From contig JAMXDE010000013.1 of the NCBI GenBank assembly GCA_026770025.1, positions 1,116,001 through 1,180,000 of the forward strand: 64,000 nt of DNA, read 5' to 3'. The stretch is from Craspedostauros australis (Eukaryota > Bacillariophyta > Bacillariophyceae > Mastogloiales > Achnanthaceae). Within the stretch, counting starts at the first letter, position 1, and every line of letters begins with the position of its first letter. The translations under genes were made by a program, and so were the position numbers. Under the pieces are notes generated by a model. The model saw only the letters and a program-made list of their open reading frames with translations, made no database searches and had not been told where the DNA came from. Below are positions 22,542 to 31,450 of this stretch, in pieces.

Positions 22542-22933
22542 AATAGGACGTACGAGCGCAGAGCATCGCATGACGTGTACTCGTAGTATGAATGGATTAC
22601 ATGTACATTATATAATACTATATGTTGCATAGATATACAGTTGTAGGGAGTCTGAGTTTGGTACAGTATGAGGTCGATGGCGCTAAAGTGCGGTCCTGCC
22701 GTGCGATTGGACGATTGCACGATATGAGTGCCCGCCTCTGTGGAAAGTGCAGTAGTATACGTAGGTTCGGCAGTTGACACGGGAATGCCTGATGTTGGTG
22801 GTGAGTTGGAACGAGACAGGGAAGTGCATGATGCATGGTGCATGGTATAGTATGGTGAAAGAAGTGTAGAATGTTGGTACGGCATGGTACAATGGTGACG
22901 ACATCGTTTCATCCTGTGTATGGCTGGCGCCGC
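22542..22933. other. Convergent 3' intergenic region
   Basis: Lies between the stops of the DUF1800/DUF1501 gene and the next gene on the minus strand. It is AT-rich near 22605-22625 and carries several ATGGTATAG/TGCATGGT-like short repeats. No gene. Confidence 0.45.
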
Positions 22934-23776
22934 TCAGGATGATGTGTTGCGACGTGTATCTTGCTGTTGCTGGCTGGAGTTGGAATTGGAAGCTGCCCCA
23001 ACGTTATTGTCGGAAGCAGTCGGCATCAATCCCTCCATCATCTTGGAACCATCGTCGGAGTTGACAATGTGCGATTCCAAGTTGGAAACGAAGCTGAGGA
23101 AGCTGGGATCATGCAGCAACCGCGTGACGTAGGACATGACGGCATCCTTGTGCTGCCGCTTGTTTGCGCGATGCTGTCGCGTGATGACGTTTTGCTTGTG
23201 ACGCGACGATGAAGGCGCAGCCAACGATCGCTTCGGTGGATTGTATCGCAAGAAAGCCGCCGAGAAGCCATGGCATTCTTGGCGAGAGCGAAAGCGCAGC
23301 ACCATGGCGCGCGTTTGCCGCTGCTGCGATGAATTGGAGACAAGCAAGATGCAGTCGCCGCGTTGGATCATGGTCGTTTTGTCTGTTGTTTTCTTGGTGC
23401 TCTTGCCATCATCGTCGTTGCCATTGTTGTTGCCATTGTTGTTGTTGTTGTGACTGCCATTGACGTTGTCGTTGTTCAGAGTGAACTTCTGGCGCAGCGC
23501 TGGGATGACGATGCAGTTTCTTCTTGGCGCAACCCTCAGGCGCGGTCTTCTTCTGTTGCCATCATCATGAACGTACTCATCATCACCATCATCATCATCA
23601 TCGCCGGCCAATGGCACCTGTTGCTGCCATCCATGACTCTCGGTGAAGCGGAAGATATCGACGTCCCATTCTCGCGACATTTCTTCGTGCATCATGATCA
23701 TGTGGCCGTCGTTGTTTCCATTGCAATGGATGCGGTTGTCCATGTTGAGCGTGTATTCGTTGTGAAGAACAGACAT
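22934..23776 (-). CDS. Uncharacterised Asn/Asp-rich protein, possible PH-like domain
   Basis: 280 residues from the ATG at 23776 (MSVLHNEYTLNMDNR). Not recognised as a named family. An acidic DDDDDGDD run and long Asn-rich stretches (about residues 110-125) interrupt the chain. A more ordered part, running from RRNCIVIPALRQKF to RAMVLRFRSRQECHGFSAAF, alternates hydrophobic strands and ends in an amphipathic helix, which loosely recalls the last strand and helix of PH/RanBD-like folds. The C-terminus is Ser/Gln-rich. An in-frame upstream ATG at 23995 would add a Phe/Leu-rich stretch but seems unlikely to be used. Single exon. Moderate confidence that it is a real gene and low confidence about the fold. 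Confidence 0.55.
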   Translation of the reverse strand: MSVLHNEYTLNMDNRIHCNGNNDGHMIMMHEEMSREWDVDIFRFTESHGWQQQVPLAGDDDDDGDDEYVHDDGNRRRPRLRVAPRRNCIVIPALRQKFTLNNDNVNGSHNNNNNGNNNGNDDDGKSTKKTTDKTTMIQRGDCILLVSNSSQQRQTRAMVLRFRSRQECHGFSAAFLRYNPPKRSLAAPSSSRHKQNVITRQHRANKRQHKDAVMSYVTRLLHDPSFLSFVSNLESHIVNSDDGSKMMEGLMPTASDNNVGAASNSNSSQQQQDTRRNTSS

Positions 23777-25616
23777 GGTGCCGCTGTTGCTATTGTCGTG
23801 GTTATCGTTGTATGGTGCGGATACGCGATCTTGTATCCCTGCGGTTGCGAGATCGATGAACCAGCAGAGAGGAAGAGGAAGAGAGAGATGGAGCAAGAAA
23901 AGAAATGAAATGGAACAGCGCGTGTGTTTGTGGAACAAGTGTGCAATCCCGCTGAAGCGGATGTGTCTGTGGACTGGGGCACACGCAGATGTCACAGAGA
24001 GAGAGGGGAATGGGATGGATCGGCACCCATGACAACGTGGTACTGCGCGCTACTGCGCGTTTCCGTTCAACACACAGAACAAGAAACGTTGGTGGCCAGC
24101 GTCGCTGCCAGAGCACCATTTGTGCCAATTCGCTTTGTCGTCTTTCAGGTTCTGTCTCATTTGTCACATCAAGACACGCAATAAATAGAACTGGAAGGAA
24201 GGCGGTTGGTGTCTGTGGTTGTGACAAAGATATCTCGCTATCGTCACCAATCGATCCAAACAACAGAAAACGCCACAAACGGCGACGACAACAAAAAGAG
24301 CAACAAATGACAGTTCGCTATGTCAATAAATGCTCAATGCAACATCAATCCTTCTCATTTTCATATATTATTGTAATAATGAGTAGTTCTCGTTCCAAAA
24401 CATCAACTTCGTGGCGTCTTGCAGCGAAAAATGTGCGCCGTCTTTCGAATAACTCATTTGATGAACTTTCGATTGTTCGTGATCTGTTCAAGTCCGTTAA
24501 AATCGTCTATTTGCGCAGTTCGGTTTTCGAACCAACGCAGTAGTATGACAATATCAGATCTAATAAATGCCTAAATCTACAAATAATTCGAACGGTCCAC
24601 AGTGCTCATAATTCATTCTATGTTCGAGAGTAGACTAATCGCGGAAAGGTGTCACGGTCTTGTTTGGACTTCTCGAAGACAAACACACAAAATCACAACC
24701 AGTGAGATAGCGCGTGTTGTCTTGGTCTTCTCCGTCTCCTTTGGTGTTTGTTCGCTTGTTTGTGTTGTGCAGGTGGTGCTCGCTGTTGTTGTTGTTGTTG
24801 TTGTTGTTTTGCTGGACTGCGTGATTTCACGTCTTGGACATCCCCGATGACCAACGCCGCACACCAAGAAATAGAGAGACAGAGAGGGAGAGCGAAACAC
24901 AGAGCATCGAATACTCGCGCGAGGAACAGCGGCAGCAACGACGACGACGAGGCCATCACAAAGTTGAAGCCGCAAGAGAGGTCGAACTACCTGGGAAGGG
25001 AGACGGACCTGGTCGTTGACCGCTTTGCTTCGGAGTGTGGCGAACGCTGCTTGGGTCTTTGTTCGTGTCCATCTCCGCATCTTCGGCCGTTCCGAGAGCC
25101 GCATTGATACGGCTAGTCGTAGTCGTTGTCGTTGTCGTACCAGTATCAGAGACAACCAAACCAACCCAACAACCAAACCAACGAACGAACACGAGAAGCC
25201 AAACACTGGTTGCATCAAGACAGTATATAATACCATTACATTATATTATACTTGAGAGAGAGAGCGGAGAAAGCAAGGAATCTGCAACGATCGTTTCCTG
25301 CATCCTCGCATGTGCGGCGCAGCACTCGAAGGCGATCGCAACATCAACCAACAACATCAACCAACGGCAACCAACATCAACCAACAACATCAACGATAAG
25401 AACCAGGCAAAAGACCGGTGAAGAAAGCGAAAAGAGAAGAGCGCAGGTCTGAGCTGCACTGCGGCTGGTTGGGCTGTGAGGGTGTCACACAGAACAGTGG
25501 TAGAACGACGACGGACACCCACGCAAACAGCACTACCAGCAGAACTGGTGTGATCCTGAAATCCACCCAGCGCAGTCTATCCACAACCTCGAGACGACCT
25601 CGAAAAGTGTGGCAGA
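23777..25616. promoter_or_regulatory. Divergent, gene-free region with a GTT microsatellite
   Basis: 1.84 kb between divergently transcribed genes. It has short frames on both strands without domains, AT-rich DNA at 24340-24620, a GTT run at 24784-24809 and repeated CAACATCAACCAA units at about 25340-25395. It presumably holds two promoters and leaders; no gene is supported. Confidence 0.45.
24784..24809 (+). repeat. GTT trinucleotide microsatellite
   Basis: About eight tandem GTT units in intergenic DNA upstream of the polyglutamine gene. Confidence 0.85.
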
Positions 25617-28600
25617 ATGGACTCGAAGATGAGCGCGAAGCTCCCGCAACAGCAACAACAGCAGCAACAACAGCAGCAACAACAGCAGCAACAACAACAA
25701 CAGCAATACGAGCAGCAGAACCATGCGCCGTTGCACAGCTATGAATCAGATACCTTCGCGTCCACTGCGGCCGCTTCGGCGTCCGTGCCTGCGTCGATAC
25801 CACCTGCAGCGGCGGCTGCGGCTGCTGCAGCTGGAGTTGCCTCAGCTCACAAGGGTGAAACTCTGTACGAAGCAATGATTCGATATCAGGACGACAACGA
25901 TGATGAGACGACGCTGGATGGGAGCACCATGCAGGTGCCGCCGCCGCCAAGAGAACGGCTGAAGCGCGATGAGGATTACGAAGAGGAGGAACAGATGGCA
26001 CAGGCCAACCTCAAACAGCCACCGGGCCAAAACCTCGACAACCGCTATGCCAAACCTCCTCCCTCCTCGTACGCCGCCGGATCGGCCACCGCGGGCCTCA
26101 AACCGCCACCGCCAGGATCCAACCTGAAGCCGCCGCCGCCTGGGTCATACGCAAATTCAACATCGGCAGCTGCAGCTACTGCGGTTGCTGTTGCACCGAT
26201 ACCATCAATAGCACCAACAGCAGCAGCAGCATCAGCACCAACCTCAATGAAGAAACCACCACCGCCATCATCCCACGCGGAGGCGTCTGCTAGTTTGCCG
26301 GCACCACAACAATCTGCCACAGCAGCGGCAGCATCTGCTCCATCGCCAACCGAAATGCAGAACGAGAATGGATTCCATCACGCAAAAAAACCTCAGCGTC
26401 AGCAGCAGCAACAGAACACGGCCAGGGTTGTGTCGAACATTGCCCCGAAGGATAAGCAACAATCATCCTTCTACGCGTCGGCGTTGGAGACCGCAAACGC
26501 GAGCCTCGCCACCAACGCTGCAACAGAGGCTTTGCAAATGCAAACCAACCCGCCGCGTCGCCCTGGAAGACCAGGCTTGATCTCCAATCGCCCGCGCGCC
26601 GTCAGCAACGATGGCGACCTGTTCCAAACGACCGCAGCAGGACGTGCCAGGGGAGACACGCCGCCGAAAAGCAACCGTGCGACGAACCCAGGTGCGCAGC
26701 ATGTGGATGAGCCAGCGATTCTGCCAGATTCGCTCATGTACCGCCAAGCCTTCGGTGAGGCGCCCAAAGCTCGATCGGTGGGGAACTCCATCAATGTGCC
26801 CGCACCCATGGGCGTCACGGAAACGCAGCAGATGATCGAAGCCCTCAAGCAGCAAAGGAAGGCATCCAAGCAGGAAATGGCCGCGAAGGACAGCGCTCGC
26901 ACGTCCACGCTGCCGGTCGCGCAACCCATCGACAAAGGCGATGCGGAATTGGCGGGTGGAAGCATCGAGCTGGTCACTGATGGGGGCAACGACGATGCTC
27001 AATACAATTACGAGTACAACGGCGTGGACAGCGACGCCATGCACAATGACGATGCACGGGCCAAACGCCGTCCGAAGGAACCGCATCACCAAAAGACGTC
27101 CACGGCCCAACCCGCCAAACATCGATCGCTGCCATCATCTACTCCCGTCAAAGTACAGGTCATGCCTATCCCGGAGCCTCAGGAAGTCAAACGACCCGCC
27201 AAACCAAAATCCGGCATGCGTGTTCCAAAGTTTCTGCGTAAAGCATCTCCGTCATCGGGTAAAGAATCGTCGTCGAAGAAGCGGGGGAAGTCGCCCAACA
27301 ACAGCAACGACAAGGCCGCATCAACCGCACCTGGCAAGACAAAGCATTCTCCGCCCTCCAAACTCAAGCAACCGCCTCTACCATCGTCGCATTCCAACGA
27401 CGAGGCGGATGGCGGCAGTAGCAACAGCAAAGGCAAGACCAAGACCAGAGGCAGAGGTAGAGGGAAGACCAGAGGCAAGAATGAGGCAGGCGGAATGCGC
27501 TCGCGAACAGCGAGTCAAGATTCCAATTTCGGCAACGAGGCAATATCTCACTCGTCAACCACAGCCCCGACGGCTTCCACCACCGGAACTGCATCCGCTG
27601 GCTCCCCGCCCAGGCCCTTGCGCTATCAGGAAGGACCCAGCACGTCACCGCCATCCAAATCGGGATCGTCACATCAACGCACGGCGAACGCATTTGGCGA
27701 TCTTGGATACGGTGGTACTGATGGCCACTTGATGAATGGAGCAGATCACGCGCACTCAGCGGCAGCAACGGAGTTCGATGCACCGACGCGTCTGCAACAA
27801 TCGGACTTCCAGGCTGCAGCACTTGGCGGATATCCAGAGTCTCCACCACCATCCGTCCAGCCCACTTCGGCCAATACGCAAACGGCGATTCCGATATCCA
27901 GCGAAGGTGACATGGATGCCGATCTGCTCCTGGCGTTGGAACTGTCCCGTCAGGAGGCCAACGAGGCTGCTGCGCTGAGCGCATCGCAGCACGGTCATTC
28001 GCATCAGCACGTACCGCCGGCTCCACGAAGCCAAGGCAAGCCGCCCATGTCGCGTCCGCCTCCATCTCCCAGGAACCCGCAGCCTCCGAGGGGTATGTAC
28101 GGATCGCCGCCACCGTATTCCAACCAGCGATCGCACAACGCAGCAACCGAAGGTGGCTACGGCACAGCAAATTTCGATGATCAGAGCGTGAGCAGCTTGC
28201 AGGATATCCTCCTGGCTCTGCGGCTGTCGGAGGAGGACAGCACGCCCAACGCTGATGCCTACGGCCATGGAGCCGCCATGAGATCTCCTCCCACGAGTGC
28301 TTCGCCACTCCAGCCCACCGGTCCCATGCTTGGACATCCGCCGCAGCCGGCGAATGGACAGACTTCGAACGATCCCCGCAGACCGTCAATCAATCTTGAA
28401 GATTTCTTGGCATATGAAATGCAGGGTGCAATGTCACGGAACGGATTGCTGAATGCCAACGAAAGGGCGACGGACCGTGTGGCCGCCGGTATCTCGACAG
28501 ATCCGTCCTCGCAGTCCACCGAGCAGTGGCAGATATTGGAACAAATCCGGGAAGAACAAGAGCGGAAGGAGCTATCGTTGGCATTGCAAGTGTCGAAGCA

Positions 28601-29087
28601 GACGGCGGATCCCGTATTTTCCACCAGGTCAACACAGGAAGAATACTTGCTCATCCAACAGCAAGCGATGGAGAAATGGGCATATTCGAGCGACATGAAT
28701 GGAGGCGGTGGGGCCATGAGTGACCATCAAGCGTCCCAGATGCACCATCTCCAACAACAGCATCAACATCTACAGCAGCAGCAGCACCACCACCATCCCC
28801 AGCAGCAGCAACAGTATCACAACCATCGAGATAGAAACACAGCACCGGTCACATCTGCCACAAGGCCGCCGATCACGCGCGCCATGTCCTCCAAGTCCAT
28901 CGTCAGTGTCGAGTCCATGGAACGACGTCGAGAATTGGTGGAGCGCGGAACAGTCGAAACGCAGAGAGCCATCAGCAGCGGCAAGGCGCACATCGTCATT
29001 TGTCGTGGATGCAGCGGACGTCTGCAAGCACCTGTATCCTACGCTCTGGTGTTTTGTCCAAAGTGCGAAACGATTTCGCCTGTTTAG
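25617..29087 (+). CDS. Polyglutamine protein with three ubiquitin-interacting motifs and a terminal zinc ribbon
   Basis: 1,156 residues in one exon. A run of 20 glutamines (residues 11-30, mixed CAA/CAG codons) is followed by a long disordered Ala/Pro/Ser/Lys-rich region with PPPPGSxLKPPPPGS repeats. Three segments fit the ubiquitin-interacting motif (acidic patch, then L-x-x-A-L-x-x-S): DADLLLALELSRQE at 767-780, LQDILLALRLSEED at 861-874, and ERKELSLALQVSKQ at 982-995. The chain ends in a zinc ribbon CRGC-x14-CPKC (Cys 1129, 1132, 1147, 1150) resembling LSD1-type or LITAF-type fingers. Family knowledge: UIMs bind mono- or polyubiquitin. Inference: an adaptor in ubiquitin-dependent trafficking, proteasome delivery or stress signalling. 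A Gln/His-rich stretch lies at about 1045-1070. No orthologue is recognised by name. Confidence 0.8.
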   Translation: MDSKMSAKLPQQQQQQQQQQQQQQQQQQQQYEQQNHAPLHSYESDTFASTAAASASVPASIPPAAAAAAAAAGVASAHKGETLYEAMIRYQDDNDDETTLDGSTMQVPPPPRERLKRDEDYEEEEQMAQANLKQPPGQNLDNRYAKPPPSSYAAGSATAGLKPPPPGSNLKPPPPGSYANSTSAAAATAVAVAPIPSIAPTAAAASAPTSMKKPPPPSSHAEASASLPAPQQSATAAAASAPSPTEMQNENGFHHAKKPQRQQQQQNTARVVSNIAPKDKQQSSFYASALETANASLATNAATEALQMQTNPPRRPGRPGLISNRPRAVSNDGDLFQTTAAGRARGDTPPKSNRATNPGAQHVDEPAILPDSLMYRQAFGEAPKARSVGNSINVPAPMGVTETQQMIEALKQQRKASKQEMAAKDSARTSTLPVAQPIDKGDAELAGGSIELVTDGGNDDAQYNYEYNGVDSDAMHNDDARAKRRPKEPHHQKTSTAQPAKHRSLPSSTPVKVQVMPIPEPQEVKRPAKPKSGMRVPKFLRKASPSSGKESSSKKRGKSPNNSNDKAASTAPGKTKHSPPSKLKQPPLPSSHSNDEADGGSSNSKGKTKTRGRGRGKTRGKNEAGGMRSRTASQDSNFGNEAISHSSTTAPTASTTGTASAGSPPRPLRYQEGPSTSPPSKSGSSHQRTANAFGDLGYGGTDGHLMNGADHAHSAAATEFDAPTRLQQSDFQAAALGGYPESPPPSVQPTSANTQTAIPISSEGDMDADLLLALELSRQEANEAAALSASQHGHSHQHVPPAPRSQGKPPMSRPPPSPRNPQPPRGMYGSPPPYSNQRSHNAATEGGYGTANFDDQSVSSLQDILLALRLSEEDSTPNADAYGHGAAMRSPPTSASPLQPTGPMLGHPPQPANGQTSNDPRRPSINLEDFLAYEMQGAMSRNGLLNANERATDRVAAGISTDPSSQSTEQWQILEQIREEQERKELSLALQVSKQTADPVFSTRSTQEEYLLIQQQAMEKWAYSSDMNGGGGAMSDHQASQMHHLQQQHQHLQQQQHHHHPQQQQQYHNHRDRNTAPVTSATRPPITRAMSSKSIVSVESMERRRELVERGTVETQRAISSGKAHIVICRGCSGRLQAPVSYALVFCPKCETISPV
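25647..25706 (+). repeat. CAA/CAG repeat encoding polyglutamine
   Basis: Twenty consecutive Gln codons, interrupted CAA/CAG, inside the coding sequence. The mixed codons suggest the tract is kept for its protein sequence rather than being a fresh pure-CAG expansion. Confidence 0.9.
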
Positions 29088-29660
29088 AGAGATGGAGAGG
29101 AAAAGAACTGACGAAGCGTGTGCTTTCACAAACATGGTAGTGACTGGTGCGATGAAGTGCCCATGCACGCACATCGAATACAAACTGCGCGGACAAGACA
29201 CGCTCTCAACCTGGCATGGCACGAGTGGCTCGCCGCAGGATGTGGAACAGATAGATGTTGCATAGCTCGTACTCGGATGCACTACCATAACACTGTAGTA
29301 GGCGTACGAGTACGGTACTTGTACGATACGAGGACTACATGTGATATGTGCCACTGTATTCAGAATCGCATCGATACAAGCTACATTCACAACACGCAAA
29401 CGAAGTCGAAACGCATTTTCTTTTGGAAGCACGTACATGCTCCGTGCGAGCTACTCCACTCGATGGCATGCAAAGACGATCTAAATAGTCGAATCGATGG
29501 GGGGTCGATGCGAGGGCGACGCTTCCTCTGCGACTCTGCTCGCATACTTGCGTCGAGTCTTTCAGATGTTCATTCCAAAATTGAATCGTTATCCTTGGGT
29601 CCAACAGTTGACATGGATCTTGTGGCTTCAGCCGTTCTCGTATTACCGTGTGCCTTGTGT
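29088..29660. other. Convergent 3' intergenic region
   Basis: Lies between the stops of the UIM protein and the VOC-DUF1289 gene. It contains a GTACGAGTAC motif at 29304-29313 followed by related GTAC-containing sequence. No gene. Confidence 0.45.
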
Positions 29661-30881
29661 TCAGCCAGTCTTGCTCGCCATCGATCGCTGTTTCCAAAAT
29701 TGCGCCTGGCGTTCTAAGTCTTGCAGAGAAACCGAGCCTTCCAAATCCATATCAGCCCCGGCAACCGCCCTGTCCTTGGCATCGAGCACGGCGTAGTATC
29801 GATCCTCATCGGACATGCCGCTCCAGCTGCTGATTTCGTACGTCTCGCGGAAGCAGCCGATGCACACTTGGCCATCCAAGAAATTTGCATTGTAGCGGCA
29901 GATCCGGTTGCAAGGTGTGATGCTGATAGAATCGTCTGATGCCTGCTGCCGTTGGCCATTGTTGCTTCCAGTATTTTCCGTCTCGTCACCAGGCGTTCCG
30001 TCCTGTCGCGATTCCGTTGTTTGATCCATACCGCCAGTTGCGGAGTCATGGATTGGACTCGATGGAGAATCTACTCCGATTGGAGAAGAGGAAGATGATT
30101 GCGAATTTGGCGAAGGCCCAGAGGGACCTTTCAGTTCAATTACATTGCCTTCGGGGTCGGCAACGTAAATAGATGGCCCAGTTCCCTCTGCGCCCTTGCG
30201 CTGGCCGCTGCTCACAATTTCGACGCCATGTTGCGATAAGTGTTCCATGATGGCGACCTCGTCGAAAGGATCCACGCGGATACACAGATGGTCCATGGTG
30301 GACGTGGATGCTTCAAAGACTATATCCTGGACGCTGTTCGCATCGCTGCCTTGGCCGCCATTGTGCATCGCGATGATGGCGCATTGGCCTGCTTCGTTCA
30401 GGTGATTGGGATCGTAGGACAGCAAATCGATGTAGGCATCTCCAGCTCTCAAATGAGTGAGAGCACCATCAAAGCGCTCGACATCGTCAGGATGATCGAT
30501 CGTGCAACCCAAGACGTTGACGTAGAAATCAATCATGCCCTGGAATTCACGGCAACGGATGACGATGTGGTCGATTCGTTTCAATTGGAATGGGATGTTG
30601 CTCGCGCGCCCGCCGTCGCTGTTGCTCTTGTTGCTGCCAATGGCTGTACTCGTGTTTGTGTTGGCGGTGGTGCTTTCACCCTCGCTCCTGGTCGTACGCA
30701 ATGTGGACTGTTGCTGGTTGCCGCGTGGCCTTTGTCCGTAGTCTGATAGCACGTGTGCTGCCATTCTTTGCGGACGATCCAACCAGCCAAATGCCGACGA
30801 GCTGGCGGGGCTGTTGAGGAGCACGAACGAGAGGAAAGAGGCGCAGAAATGCCGCCGTTTGATCTGCGGCATCCGAGTCAT
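29661..30881 (-). CDS. VOC (glyoxalase-fold) domain fused to DUF1289, possibly plastid or secretory
   Basis: 406 residues in one exon. The N-terminus has a signal-peptide-like hydrophobic stretch ending SSSAFGW, which resembles the A-F junction of heterokont plastid presequences; import is inferred. Residues 100-255 form a vicinal-oxygen-chelate domain: LKRIDHIVIRC with His105, MDHLCIRV with His198, and NVIELKG with Glu249, which are candidate metal ligands. After a disordered linker the end (323-366) is a DUF1289 motif, PCNRICRYN, then CIGCFRETYEI with Cys324, 328, 340 and 343, then SDEDRYYAVL. DUF1289 is otherwise a small bacterial protein predicted to bind metal through these cysteines. 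Substrate is unknown: VOC proteins include glyoxalase I and dioxygenases. The unusual part is the fusion of the two metal-binding units. Confidence 0.85.
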   Translation of the reverse strand: MTRMPQIKRRHFCASFLSFVLLNSPASSSAFGWLDRPQRMAAHVLSDYGQRPRGNQQQSTLRTTRSEGESTTANTNTSTAIGSNKSNSDGGRASNIPFQLKRIDHIVIRCREFQGMIDFYVNVLGCTIDHPDDVERFDGALTHLRAGDAYIDLLSYDPNHLNEAGQCAIIAMHNGGQGSDANSVQDIVFEASTSTMDHLCIRVDPFDEVAIMEHLSQHGVEIVSSGQRKGAEGTGPSIYVADPEGNVIELKGPSGPSPNSQSSSSSPIGVDSPSSPIHDSATGGMDQTTESRQDGTPGDETENTGSNNGQRQQASDDSISITPCNRICRYNANFLDGQVCIGCFRETYEISSWSGMSDEDRYYAVLDAKDRAVAGADMDLEGSVSLQDLERQAQFWKQRSMASKTG

Positions 30882-31450
30882 GGTGTTGCTGAATCTGAAC
30901 TTTGCACACCAACGTACGAGCTACACGCTCGTGTGTACGCAGTTGTTCGGGTCAACGAAAAGTGAGATCGCGTCTGGATGCGTTGTGTTTGTGTGAGAGG
31001 GGCTGAGCGGTTGGATCGAGAGGTTGTGCAGAGTATGTACGACTATGGTGTTATACTGGCACGACAGTGATGGGTTACGAGCTGTGACGGAGGGCGCAAC
31101 ATGAGAAGAGGTGTGATGATGTGTCGGAAGCAGAACGAACAGCGCAGAAACAAAACCCACGCAACAAGGAAGCACACGAAGTAACGCTTTCCAACCGTCG
31201 GCGCCTTGTTCATTTTTGTAGGCTGCGATTGGCGGTGCGAGCAGAGACATCGGCATTTGGCAAGTGTTGTCCAAACCTATTACTCGGACAGTACTCAATA
31301 GAGAGGGCTCTCGCATTCTTCTTCGCATCAATCAATATTACGTAATGTATCGCCATTACGTACTACTTCTATCACTGTGACTTCTACATTGACTATTCCG
31401 GTTAGCATGGTATGGTATGATACGGTATGGCGCAGCTCCACACAGACGAG
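30882..31450. other. Intergenic region between two minus-strand genes
   Basis: Contains the 3' end of the carotenoid-isomerase-like gene and the promoter of the VOC-DUF1289 gene. GGTATGGTATGATACGG-like short repeats are at about 31408-31425. No gene recognised. Confidence 0.45.

Noticed and set aside
24379..24543. A 54-codon frame beginning MSSSRSKTSTSW
   Set aside because: Too short and without motif; AT-rich intergenic context.
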